Assembly (NCBI GenBank): GCA_964445375.1
Contig: CAYUKO010000036.1
Span: 1 to 29,017 of the forward strand
Direction: 5' to 3'
DNA length: 29,017 bases
Source of the DNA: COE1 sp964445375
GTDB taxonomy: Bacteria; Bacillota; Clostridia; Lachnospirales; Lachnospiraceae
The position numbers and the translations under genes are program-made. Numbering within the stretch: position 1 is the first letter of the stretch; every line of letters begins with the position of its first letter. Under the pieces are notes generated by a model. It searched no databases. It saw only the letters and a program-made list of their open reading frames with translations, and had not been told where the DNA came from. Shown one piece after another: positions 8,119 to 14,855 of the stretch.

Positions 8119-9468
8119 TCTCTGTTGTTTTTCTATATAATTCTGATACCACTTTGCAGAATCCTTAAGAATACGTTTACCTGTCCGATAATCCACATAG
8201 ACCAATCCAAATCTTTGTGTATAGCCTTCTGACCACTCAAAATTATCCATCAACGACCAATAGAAATATCCTCTTACATCAACGCCATCTCTAATTGCTC
8301 TCTGTAACTGACTCAGATATCGTTCCTCAAAATCAATACGTACAGAATCATGTACTGCTCCATCCAAAGAAATAACATCATTACAAGCGATACCATTTTC
8401 CGTAATATAGATCGGCTTATGATATCTCTCGTAGAGAAATTTCGGTCCCCAATACAGACATTCCGGTGTGATAGGCCAATTTGTTGCAGTACGCGGAAAG
8501 CCAACATATCTTGGAACCGTTACTGGGTTTCCATCTTCTCCCATTTTCACTTCCCAACCGTTATAAATGTTTTGTCCATACATATCAATCGGTTCTGAGA
8601 TTAGTTTTAAGTCCTCTTTCGTAATCTTAGGCAATTCATGATAAAATCTTCGAAGCCCTTCCTCTGGATATGCTCCTAGTATAACCGGATCTGACCACCA
8701 TGATACATTCCAGGTCCAATTACTGTCTTCCGGAATGCCAAACATCACTTTTCTTGCTGCTTCAATATCTTCTTTCTTGTCTGATGCCGGGTATGGCATT
8801 CCGCAGGTTGGTGCAAATCCAATCTGAACATTACCCACGGCATGCTGTCTGATCATCTGCACTGCCCGACCATGCGCTTTCAATACGTTATGTGCCATCT
8901 GCAACGTTTCTGCAACGGAACAATGTTGTCCTGGCGCATGTACTCCTTGTAAGTATCCCAGTCCTATAAAGCACTGCGGTTCGTTAACGGTAAAAAAATA
9001 TTTTACTCTGTCTCCAAAGTTTTTTGCAATAACTGCCGCATAGTTGCCAAACCACTCCACAATTTCTTCATTGAGCCATCCACCTTTTCGATGCAATGCT
9101 TCCGGAAGTTCCCAATGATACAAGGTCAGATACGGTTCTATGTTATTTTCTAAAAGTGTATCAATCAGATTCGAATAAAATGCCAAGCCTTTTTTATTCA
9201 CTATCCCTGTTCCATCTGGTATTACTCTACTCCAATCTACGGAAAAACGATAAGCCTGAATGCCCATTTCCTTCATCATTTGAATATCTTCTTTGTATTT
9301 GTGATAATGATTACAGGAAATATCCGGAGTCTGTCCATCCAATATCTTACCTGGCTGCTTTGAGAACACATCCCAAATATTTCTCCCTTTTCCATCTTCC
9401 GTTGCTGCTCCTTCAATCTGAATAGCACTTGTTGCTGCGCCCCACACAAAATCTTTCGGATATGCCAT
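8104..9468 (-). CDS. GH1 beta-glucosidase/beta-glycosidase
   Basis: Cytoplasmic family-1 glycoside hydrolase (454 residues, normal family length, no signal peptide) that should release glucose or galactose from short beta-glycosides. Opening motif FVWGAATSAIQIEGA; acid/base Glu163 in TVNEP; nucleophile Glu357 in ITENG; sugar-binding Glu411-Trp412 in DNFEWSEGY. The EW pair points to unphosphorylated substrates rather than 6-phospho-glycosides. AAGGAGA lies 8 bases before the ATG. The gene follows, and overlaps by 56 bases, the methyltransferase-like gene, and a divergent AraC gene lies upstream of both, suggesting a small sugar-responsive operon. Glucosidase versus galactosidase cannot be decided by eye. 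Confidence 0.93.
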   Translation of the reverse strand: MAYPKDFVWGAATSAIQIEGAATEDGKGRNIWDVFSKQPGKILDGQTPDISCNHYHKYKEDIQMMKEMGIQAYRFSVDWSRVIPDGTGIVNKKGLAFYSNLIDTLLENNIEPYLTLYHWELPEALHRKGGWLNEEIVEWFGNYAAVIAKNFGDRVKYFFTVNEPQCFIGLGYLQGVHAPGQHCSVAETLQMAHNVLKAHGRAVQMIRQHAVGNVQIGFAPTCGMPYPASDKKEDIEAARKVMFGIPEDSNWTWNVSWWSDPVILGAYPEEGLRRFYHELPKITKEDLKLISEPIDMYGQNIYNGWEVKMGEDGNPVTVPRYVGFPRTATNWPITPECLYWGPKFLYERYHKPIYITENGIACNDVISLDGAVHDSVRIDFEERYLSQLQRAIRDGVDVRGYFYWSLMDNFEWSEGYTQRFGLVYVDYRTGKRILKDSAKWYQNYIEKQQRSGMF

Positions 9469-9910
9469 TTTTCGAATCTCCTTCTTGTTTCATTATTGTA
9501 AATCCATTTGTTTCCATGAGTCTCTTGTTATACTTTCCTTTGCTGGCATCTTTATAAGTTAATATCACCCACAACGGGTCAAGAAGCGCTATCATACTCC
9601 ATACTTTTCTTGGACACTCCAATCTATCGGCATGGACAATAACGCCATCCACCTCTACGCCATTATCAACTTTTTGCTGTAAAAAAACATGTGGATGCCC
9701 ACAAAAAACAGCATGATTTTCTGCCTTTACCTGAACTGATTTCCATGATGCCGAATATGCTAATGCCGGATCCGATTCTATTGTTTCTACTTGCCTTATC
9801 TCCTCAAACATGGAACTAACAAAATTTCTTTCGCCCGTCAAAATCTCTAATACATTATCATTTGAATCCAAATCTAACGACTTGATTACTTGTTCCCTCT
9901 CAGCTATCAT
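9413..9910 (-). CDS. Small class I SAM-methyltransferase-like protein, function unknown
   Basis: 165 residues. The pattern resembles a shortened Rossmann methyltransferase: NVLEILTGERNFVSSMF at the motif I position, QVETIESDPAL at motif II, a VDGVIVHAD strand, then MIALLDPLWVILTYKDASKGKYNKRLMETNGFTIMKQ resembling the last strands and helix. The glycine-rich loop of motif I is degenerate, so activity is doubtful. GGGAGGAAGAAGGAT precedes the ATG, a good start. The last 19 residues are read in a different frame inside the start of the GH1 gene. Those residues look less like a methyltransferase end, so an old frameshift near the 3' end is possible. Substrate and role are unknown; an alternative is a fragment of a larger methyltransferase or glycosyltransferase gene. 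Confidence 0.7.
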   Translation of the reverse strand: MIAEREQVIKSLDLDSNDNVLEILTGERNFVSSMFEEIRQVETIESDPALAYSASWKSVQVKAENHAVFCGHPHVFLQQKVDNGVEVDGVIVHADRLECPRKVWSMIALLDPLWVILTYKDASKGKYNKRLMETNGFTIMKQEGDSKNGISERFCVGRSNKCYSD

Positions 9911-9932
9911 ATCCTTCTTCCTCCCAATCTTT

Positions 9933-9963
9933 GATATACTTTTTCAAGAACATCATTTTCAAG
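9933..9963 (-). promoter_or_regulatory. Direct repeats and weak promoter before the methyltransferase-GH1 pair
   Basis: CTTGAAAA occurs twice on the minus strand (9956-9963 and 9941-9948), 15 bases apart. TTGAAA of the upstream copy is 18 bases from TATATC (9933-9938), a weak promoter close to the ribosome site. Direct repeats near a promoter are the usual AraC-family arrangement, and the AraC gene is divergent. Suggestive only. Confidence 0.3.
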
Positions 9964-10024
9964 TAGCTTTATTTTATTTTCTTTGCTCTAATCTATATAT
10001 AAATTTCTTTTGGTTTATATCATT

Positions 10025-10052
10025 TTTTTGTGTTATCATATACATGTATAAT
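10025..10052 (+). promoter_or_regulatory. Possible promoter of the AraC-family gene
   Basis: TATAAT at 10047-10052 is preceded 16 bases upstream by a poor -35 (TTTTTG). It lies 40 bases before the AraC start. Only the -10 is convincing. Confidence 0.35.
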
Positions 10053-10092
10053 CCTGATTGTGTTTTATTCATTTGTAAAAGTATAGAAAGGT

Positions 10093-10875
10093 ATGATGAC
10101 TCTCATGAGAATAGACAAAGAATTGAATTACAGATTGTTTCACCAAAGAGAAGAAGCTTTGGAGCATGTAGGGTATGAGGAAGAATATGAACTTTATTTT
10201 GCAATTGCATCGGGGAATATTTCTCTTGTAGAAAAATATGCTGCAAATTATATGCGACCAGATGCAGCCGGAAATGAAAACAACGGAATACTCTCTAAGA
10301 ATCCTCTTCAAAATACCAAATATCACTTCGTTATTTTCACCGCTTTGATTACTAGACTATGTGTAGAATATGGCATGCTTCGTGAAGAGGCTTACACTCT
10401 TAGCGATCTATATATTAACAAAATCGATGTTTGTGAGCACTCACATGATATCTTACATATTCAAGGAGAAATGTTACTTGATTTCACAAAAAGAATGGCA
10501 AAATTAGATAAGAACAATGTATTCTCACTTCCGGTCATGCATGCAATTGATTACATCAACAATCATCTACAGTCACCTTTAACTTTGGAAGGAATTGCCA
10601 ATACCCTTAACCTGAATGCATCCTATCTATCCCATTTATTCAAAAAGGAAACCGGTAGAAATATAAAAGAATATATCGTTCACAAAAAAATTAAAGCTGC
10701 AGAAAGTATGCTCATCTATTCTGATATGAACTATTCCGATATCGCTGAATACTTCAACTTTTCTTCGCAAAGCTATTTTATTTCATGTTTCCGCAAAGCT
10801 ACCGGACAAACTCCACGTCAATATCGCCAGAGCCATTATCAAACCGCCACTACAAATGCGAATAAATCCAAATAA
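10093..10875 (+). CDS. AraC-family transcriptional regulator
   Basis: DNA-binding regulator of 260 residues. The C-terminal double helix-turn-helix (about 149-246) is typical: LTLEGIANTLNLNASYLSHLFKK, then the second helix-turn-helix YSDIAEYFNFSSQSYFISCFRKATG and the closing TPRQYR. The N-terminal 140 residues are helical and do not look like a cupin sugar-binding domain; they contain a conserved-looking stretch around TKYHFVIFTALITRLCVEYG. It is divergent from the methyltransferase-GH1 pair across a 182-base gap, which suggests control of that pair. Start choice is uncertain: AAAGG (10087-10091) is very close to the ATG codons at 10093 and 10096, and an ATG at 10105 is also possible. The effector is unknown. 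Confidence 0.88.
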   Translation: MMTLMRIDKELNYRLFHQREEALEHVGYEEEYELYFAIASGNISLVEKYAANYMRPDAAGNENNGILSKNPLQNTKYHFVIFTALITRLCVEYGMLREEAYTLSDLYINKIDVCEHSHDILHIQGEMLLDFTKRMAKLDKNNVFSLPVMHAIDYINNHLQSPLTLEGIANTLNLNASYLSHLFKKETGRNIKEYIVHKKIKAAESMLIYSDMNYSDIAEYFNFSSQSYFISCFRKATGQTPRQYRQSHYQTATTNANKSK

Positions 10876-10892
10876 ATTATATCCTTTAACAC

Positions 10893-10925
10893 AAAAAACA
10901 CTGGAAAACATAAGTTTTCCAGTGT
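10893..10925 (-). terminator. Terminator after tsf
   Basis: A 12-bp perfect stem (ACACTGGAAAAC with GTTTTCCAGTGT) with a 4-base loop is followed on the minus strand by TTTTTTGT. It lies between the convergent AraC and tsf genes; the T-run favours termination of rpsB-tsf, while the plus-strand tail is weak. Confidence 0.85.
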
Positions 10926-10945
10926 CATATAATTTCTTGTTCGAA

Positions 10946-11881
10946 TTATAAACCAGCCTGTGCTGCAACTTCTGCTGCGAAGTCATCAACCTTCTTCTCG
11001 ATACCTTCACCAGTCTCGAAACGAACGAACTTCTTAAGAGTAATTGTTGTATCATTAGCCTTAGAAACAGCTTCGATATACTGCTTAACTGTCTGCTTGC
11101 CATCTTCAGCCTTAACGTATGCCTGCTCAAGTAAGCAAACTTCCTTTAATTCCTTGTTAAGACGTCCGTTTACAGCGCCTTCGATAACCTTTTCAGGCTT
11201 TCCAGCCATCTTAGGATCGTTCTTAATCTGCTCTGTAAGGATTTCCTTCTCATGATTCTTGTAATCTTCAGAAACTTCATCTGTTGAAACATACTTAGGA
11301 TTTAATGCTGCAACCTGCATTGCAACGTTTGTAAGAGCTTCCTTAACTGCATCGTTAACAACTGCTGTTTCAGCTTCAACGATAACACCGATTCTTCCGC
11401 CGCCATGTGTATATGTTACAACACATCCGTTCTCAGCTACAACCTTCTCAAATCTTCTGATAGATAAGTTCTCACCGATAACTGCAATCTTCTCAACTAA
11501 TGCTTCCTTAACTGTCTTAGATGCATCTGCCTTCCAAGCTTCAGCAAGGAATGCATCGATATCTGTTGTTGTTGTAGAAAGAGCCTGCTCTGCTACTTCT
11601 GCAACATAAGCCTGGAAATCTGCATTCTTAGCAACGAAGTCTGTTTCAGAGTTAACTTCAACAACTGCTGCTGTCTTATCTCCATCAACAAGAACCTTAC
11701 AAAGACCTTCTGCTGCGATTCTTCCAGCCTTCTTCTCAGCCTTTGCCTGTCCGTTCTTTCTTAAATATTCTACTGCTTCGTCCATGTTACCGTTAGTCTC
11801 GTTAAGAGCCTTCTTACAGTCCATCATACCTGCACCGGTCATTTCTCTTAATTCTTTTACCATTGCTGCTGTGATAGCCAT
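10946..11881 (-). CDS. tsf: Elongation factor Ts
   Basis: Guanine nucleotide exchange factor that reloads EF-Tu with GTP during translation, in the cytoplasm. 311 residues. N-terminal UBA-like domain (AAMVKELREMTGAGMMDCKK), the conserved TDFVAKN motif at 80-86 that contacts EF-Tu, and the coiled dimerisation region. The ATG at 11881 has GGAGG 8 bases upstream; a longer open frame to 11896 is unsupported. It follows rpsB by 28 bases, the standard bacterial pair, and is closed by a strong terminator. Confidence 0.97.
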   Translation of the reverse strand: MAITAAMVKELREMTGAGMMDCKKALNETNGNMDEAVEYLRKNGQAKAEKKAGRIAAEGLCKVLVDGDKTAAVVEVNSETDFVAKNADFQAYVAEVAEQALSTTTTDIDAFLAEAWKADASKTVKEALVEKIAVIGENLSIRRFEKVVAENGCVVTYTHGGGRIGVIVEAETAVVNDAVKEALTNVAMQVAALNPKYVSTDEVSEDYKNHEKEILTEQIKNDPKMAGKPEKVIEGAVNGRLNKELKEVCLLEQAYVKAEDGKQTVKQYIEAVSKANDTTITLKKFVRFETGEGIEKKVDDFAAEVAAQAGL

Positions 11882-11909
11882 TTTAATATCCTCCAATCAA
11901 CTCTAGAAA

Positions 11910-12644
11910 TTATGCTTCAACTGCTTCTTCTGCAACTTCTTCAGCTGCATCTGTCATAACTTCACCCTGCTTAGCTTCGATAACTGCATCAGCCATAGCA
12001 GAAACGATTAACTTAACTGCTCTGATTGCATCATCGTTACCAGGAATTACATAATCAAGTTCTTCTGGATCACAGTTTGTATCTGCAATACCGATTAATG
12101 GAATACCAAGTGTATGAGCTTCCTGTACACAGATTCTTTCCTTCTTAGGATCTACTACGAAGATAGCGTCAGGAATCTTTGTCATGTTCTTGATACCGCC
12201 AAGGTTCTTCTCTAACTTTTCCCATTCCTTCTTAATCTGGATAACTTCCTTCTTAGGAAGAACATCAAATGTTCCATCTTCTGCCATTGTTTCAATTGCC
12301 TTTAATCTTGCAATTCTGCTTCTGATGGTCTTGAAGTTTGTAAGCATACCACCTAACCATCTCTCGTTTACGTAGAACATTCCACAACGCTCAGCTTCTG
12401 TCTTAACTGCATCCTGAGCCTGCTTCTTTGTACCAACGAAAAGAATTGTACCACCCTGAGCTGCGATATCAGCTACAGCCTTGTATGCTTCGTCAACCTT
12501 ACCTACAGACTTCTGTAAGTCGATGATATAGATACCATTTCTCTCTGTAAAGATGTATGGAGCCATCTTAGGGTTCCATCTTCTTGTCTGATGTCCAAAA
12601 TGAACACCTGCTTCTAATAACTGCTTCATTGAAATAACGCTCAT
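11910..12644 (-). CDS. rpsB: 30S ribosomal protein S2
   Basis: Small-subunit ribosomal protein, 244 residues, normal length. Begins MSVISMKQLLEAGVHFGHQT and continues RRWNPKMAPYIF, IYIIDLQKS and FVGTKKQAQDAV, all strongly conserved in S2; the C-terminus is an acidic Glu/Ala tail. The ATG at 12644 has GGAGG 7 bases upstream. The frame is open for 30 further codons upstream, but that stretch does not resemble S2 and lies in the GC-rich leader. Transcribed with tsf, directly after the terminator of the flagellar operon. Confidence 0.97.
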   Translation of the reverse strand: MSVISMKQLLEAGVHFGHQTRRWNPKMAPYIFTERNGIYIIDLQKSVGKVDEAYKAVADIAAQGGTILFVGTKKQAQDAVKTEAERCGMFYVNERWLGGMLTNFKTIRSRIARLKAIETMAEDGTFDVLPKKEVIQIKKEWEKLEKNLGGIKNMTKIPDAIFVVDPKKERICVQEAHTLGIPLIGIADTNCDPEELDYVIPGNDDAIRAVKLIVSAMADAVIEAKQGEVMTDAAEEVAEEAVEA

Positions 12645-12740
12645 GTCTTTACCTCCATTTTCCGCGGTCATGCCGCCTCTTCCGCCTGCGTCTTCTTCAT
12701 GTGCCACCCCGAACGTATAAGGGCAATGGGCCATAAATCA
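12645..12740 (-). promoter_or_regulatory. GC-rich rpsB leader, candidate structured RNA
   Basis: 45 of the 72 bases from 12661 to 12732 are G or C, far above the surrounding sequence. It contains the repeated unit GGCGG in GGCGGAAGAGGCGG, a CCGCGG palindrome and a possible GCCC/GGGT helix. Ribosomal protein leaders often bind their own product, and S2 autoregulation is known in other bacteria. I could not settle a single fold by eye. Confidence 0.35.
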
Positions 12741-12764
12741 GCAAACGTGAATCATTGTAATATT

Positions 12765-12793
12765 TTATTATTGCTGTACCACTGGGCACACAA
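12765..12793 (-). promoter_or_regulatory. Possible rpsB promoter
   Basis: TTGTGT (12788-12793) and TAATAA (12765-12770) are 17 bases apart on the minus strand, between the flagellar operon terminator and the GC-rich leader. Both boxes are imperfect, but a promoter is needed somewhere in this gap if the terminator is efficient. Confidence 0.3.
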
Positions 12794-12808
12794 CATTTGA
12801 ATTTTATC

Positions 12809-12836
12809 ATAAAAAAAGCCCCTGTGCAAGAGGCTT
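12809..12836 (-). terminator. Terminator at the end of the flagellar/chemotaxis operon
   Basis: On the minus strand AAGCCTCT pairs with AGGGGCTT (8 bp, one T-G pair) over a 5-base loop, followed by a run of T that continues from the stem. It lies 24 bases after the stop of the MltG-N-like gene and separates the motility operon from rpsB-tsf. Confidence 0.8.
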
Positions 12837-12859
12837 TTCACAAATATTTTACTCAATAT

Positions 12860-13459
12860 CTAATTTTTTCCTGATATCTTTTCTGCGATTTCAAGCCAGG
12901 TAGAACCTTTTGCTATTTCTACCGTTCCAACTGAAATCTTCTTGTCATATCCATGCTGCATCAAATAGGCATCATACTCACTTGCATTCTCAACAAGTCC
13001 GGCAACCTGTAGTTTGCGCGCAACGGTTCCGGAATCATCACCTTTCACAATTCTGATTTCTACAACATCTGTGTTTGCGATACCCGCTGAACTTTCTGTT
13101 TTCTGCGTTTCTTCCACTTGTTTCTTCTCTATCTGCGCGGTTTCCACCTCTGTCGTTTCTTCTTCTGTGCCGGTTTCTGTCACAGTTGCCGTTTCTGCTT
13201 CCATACTACTTTCTTCCTCAGAAGTAACAGACTCTGTTTCCTCTGTATTTTCATCCCGCAATATAATCGGCACGGTTTCCTCTCTCTCTGGTTCCATTTC
13301 TGCTGTGGTAACTACTTCTGTTGATTCTTCCGCGCTTGCCATCTCTACTGCGTCTTCTGTTTTGGCTGAAGCCTTCTCATCATTAGAAAATCCCATAAGA
13401 AGTGCTGCCGTAATCATGATACCAATTCCCAGTCCTCTTAGCTGATACTTTAATCTCAT
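12860..13459 (-). CDS. Membrane-anchored acidic protein with MltG N-terminal-like (LysM-like) domain
   Basis: 199 residues. One N-terminal membrane helix (about 8-24), a long Glu/Thr/Ser-rich acidic stretch (about 30-125), then a folded C-terminal domain (about 131-197): VVEIRIVKGDDSGTVARKL, a GLVENASEYDAYL segment, and ISVGTVEIAKGSTWLEIAEKI. This matches the small LysM-like domain at the front of the endolytic transglycosylase MltG/YceG, but the catalytic domain is absent, so it probably does not cut peptidoglycan; binding glycan strands outside the membrane is a reasonable inference. GGAGG lies 10 bases before the ATG. It is the last gene of the flagellar operon, 16 bases after the DUF6115 gene. 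Automatic pipelines may call such proteins MltG, which would overstate the function. Confidence 0.8.
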   Translation of the reverse strand: MRLKYQLRGLGIGIMITAALLMGFSNDEKASAKTEDAVEMASAEESTEVVTTAEMEPEREETVPIILRDENTEETESVTSEEESSMEAETATVTETGTEEETTEVETAQIEKKQVEETQKTESSAGIANTDVVEIRIVKGDDSGTVARKLQVAGLVENASEYDAYLMQHGYDKKISVGTVEIAKGSTWLEIAEKISGKN

Positions 13460-13475
13460 ATGTAATATTCCTCCA

Positions 13476-14459
13476 TCATGCTCCCTTGAAGAGGTTGATT
13501 ACAAGCTTAACTTCACCTACTCCAAGTCCTAATTCTTTCGCAATGTCAACATTTGACATGCCTTCTTTATACATGCGAAGGATTTTATCATTATTATTTT
13601 CCTGGGCTGGTACCTCCGAAACTGCTGCTGTATGATTTATCTCTTTCTGAATCACTTCTTTACAAGCCATTTCTTTCTGAATGGCCTGCGCTTCCTGTTG
13701 TTTCATTGCCTGAACAGAATCTTCCAGCTTTGCTGCCTGTGCTTCCTGTTTCACAGGGCGCTCTACTCTTGGTGCCTGCGCTACAAAAGAATACACTTCT
13801 ACATTCTTTGGTTCCTGTGTTTCCTGCGAAGCATTCTGTACCATAACCGTTTCTGGTGCAACAACTTCTGCCGGAATATTTTCACCAAAGATTTTATCTA
13901 ATGTAATTCGTTCAACCGGTTTACTTTCTATTGGCACAAAATCAACAGCTTCTGTCTTTTGTGCTTCTACTGTCTGAGTCGTCAACTGCACCTGCTTTTC
14001 AAGCAATGCACTTGCTTCCTCTTTGGCAGCCAATGCTGTCGCTGCTGCATTAGCCTTCTCTTCTGCCTCTTTTGCCTGTTTGTCAACCTGCTTGGCAGTT
14101 TCTTTCAGGTTCTCATGTTTGTCGTTGAGCATGTCATACAAGAACATAATCTCCTGATGTGTTTTATTCATATCTGCAAGTACCGTTTCCGAATATTCAC
14201 TGATTGCCATAATCTTCTCATTGGAAATTCGTTCTGCTGCACGTTCCGTCTTTTCCACTGCATAATCTAAAGTTTCATCTACTACCTCTGTAACTCTTGC
14301 CTTTGCAGCTTCCATTTCTTTTTCGATCAGTTTTTTAATTAACTCTGTATCAATTTCCTGTGCTTTTTCCGTATCCTTGCTCTTTTTTTCCGGGATGATA
14401 AAGCTTGCCACAAATGCTCCAATGCCCAAAATCAGTAATGCTGCTTCCATCCAATTCAT
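13476..14459 (-). CDS. DUF6115-type membrane protein with coiled coil and C-terminal HTH-like motif (SwrB-like position)
   Basis: 327 residues. A short N-terminal membrane helix (about 6-22) and a KK-rich stop-transfer are followed by a long Glu/Ala/Lys coiled coil (about 30-175). A variable Gln/Glu/Pro-rich linker follows, then a conserved C-terminal motif, DKILRMYKEGMSNVDIAKELGLGVGEVKLVINLF, that resembles a small helix-turn-helix. This matches the DUF6115 family as I know it. Known for Bacillus subtilis: swrB follows sigD and precedes rpsB, and encodes a membrane-anchored protein that activates flagellar basal-body assembly. The position and architecture here suggest an equivalent, which is inference. 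AAGAGG precedes the ATG by 5 bases. Confidence 0.78.
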   Translation of the reverse strand: MNWMEAALLILGIGAFVASFIIPEKKSKDTEKAQEIDTELIKKLIEKEMEAAKARVTEVVDETLDYAVEKTERAAERISNEKIMAISEYSETVLADMNKTHQEIMFLYDMLNDKHENLKETAKQVDKQAKEAEEKANAAATALAAKEEASALLEKQVQLTTQTVEAQKTEAVDFVPIESKPVERITLDKIFGENIPAEVVAPETVMVQNASQETQEPKNVEVYSFVAQAPRVERPVKQEAQAAKLEDSVQAMKQQEAQAIQKEMACKEVIQKEINHTAAVSEVPAQENNNDKILRMYKEGMSNVDIAKELGLGVGEVKLVINLFKGA

Positions 14460-14502
14460 CTTTTCCTCTTAACCCTCCATACTGCTTTTCTTAATCGTAA
14501 TC

Positions 14503-14814
14503 CTATATCTTGATATCAAAGCCGCCTTCCGGCTTTGTAATCACTCTACCGTCCTCAGACTTGCGCTTTCTGTTTCTGCCACCATCCCCCTGATAGCTTC
14601 CGTTTCCTTTTTCCTTGGCATCAAAACGTTCTTCTTTTAAGATTGTCTCATCAGAACGAACAACCTGATGCGCCTTCTGATGCTCCTGCTTGACTTCCTG
14701 ATTATAAATATTTCCCTGATCAACCATTCCCTTTTCTACCTGACGGGTCTGATTCTGCAGAACATCATGTGTCTGTTGTATTACTGCATTTTGCAAAATA
14801 GGACTAATAGCCAT
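14503..14814 (-). CDS. Small hydrophilic protein of unknown function in the flagellar operon
   Basis: 103 residues, no membrane segment, not recognised. The first half is a Gln-rich helix (MAISPILQNAVIQQTHDVLQ); the middle is charged and probably disordered, with a basic GGRNRKRK patch at 78-85; it ends in GGFDIKI. AGGAGG lies 7 bases before the ATG, and it sits 41 bases after the FapA gene and 43 bases before the DUF6115 gene on the same strand, so it is very likely a real translated gene of the operon. A short C-terminal motif on a disordered tail may be a partner-binding site, which is inference. No function is proposed. Confidence 0.75.
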   Translation of the reverse strand: MAISPILQNAVIQQTHDVLQNQTRQVEKGMVDQGNIYNQEVKQEHQKAHQVVRSDETILKEERFDAKEKGNGSYQGDGGRNRKRKSEDGRVITKPEGGFDIKI

Positions 14815-14855
14815 ATATACTCCTCCTATCTATATAGCAAAATAGTCATTCTCGT

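Noticed and set aside
8104..9468. 6-phospho-beta-glucosidase function for the GH1 gene
   Set aside because: The sugar-binding Glu-Trp pair of unphosphorylated GH1 enzymes is present (DNFEWSEGY) and there is no phosphotransferase gene nearby.
12645..12734. N-terminal extension of ribosomal protein S2 (30 extra codons)
   Set aside because: The frame is open, but the residues do not resemble S2 and the inner ATG has a perfect GGAGG site; treated as leader RNA instead.
12860..13459. Active endolytic transglycosylase MltG
   Set aside because: Only the small N-terminal-like domain is present; the catalytic domain and its glutamate are missing.
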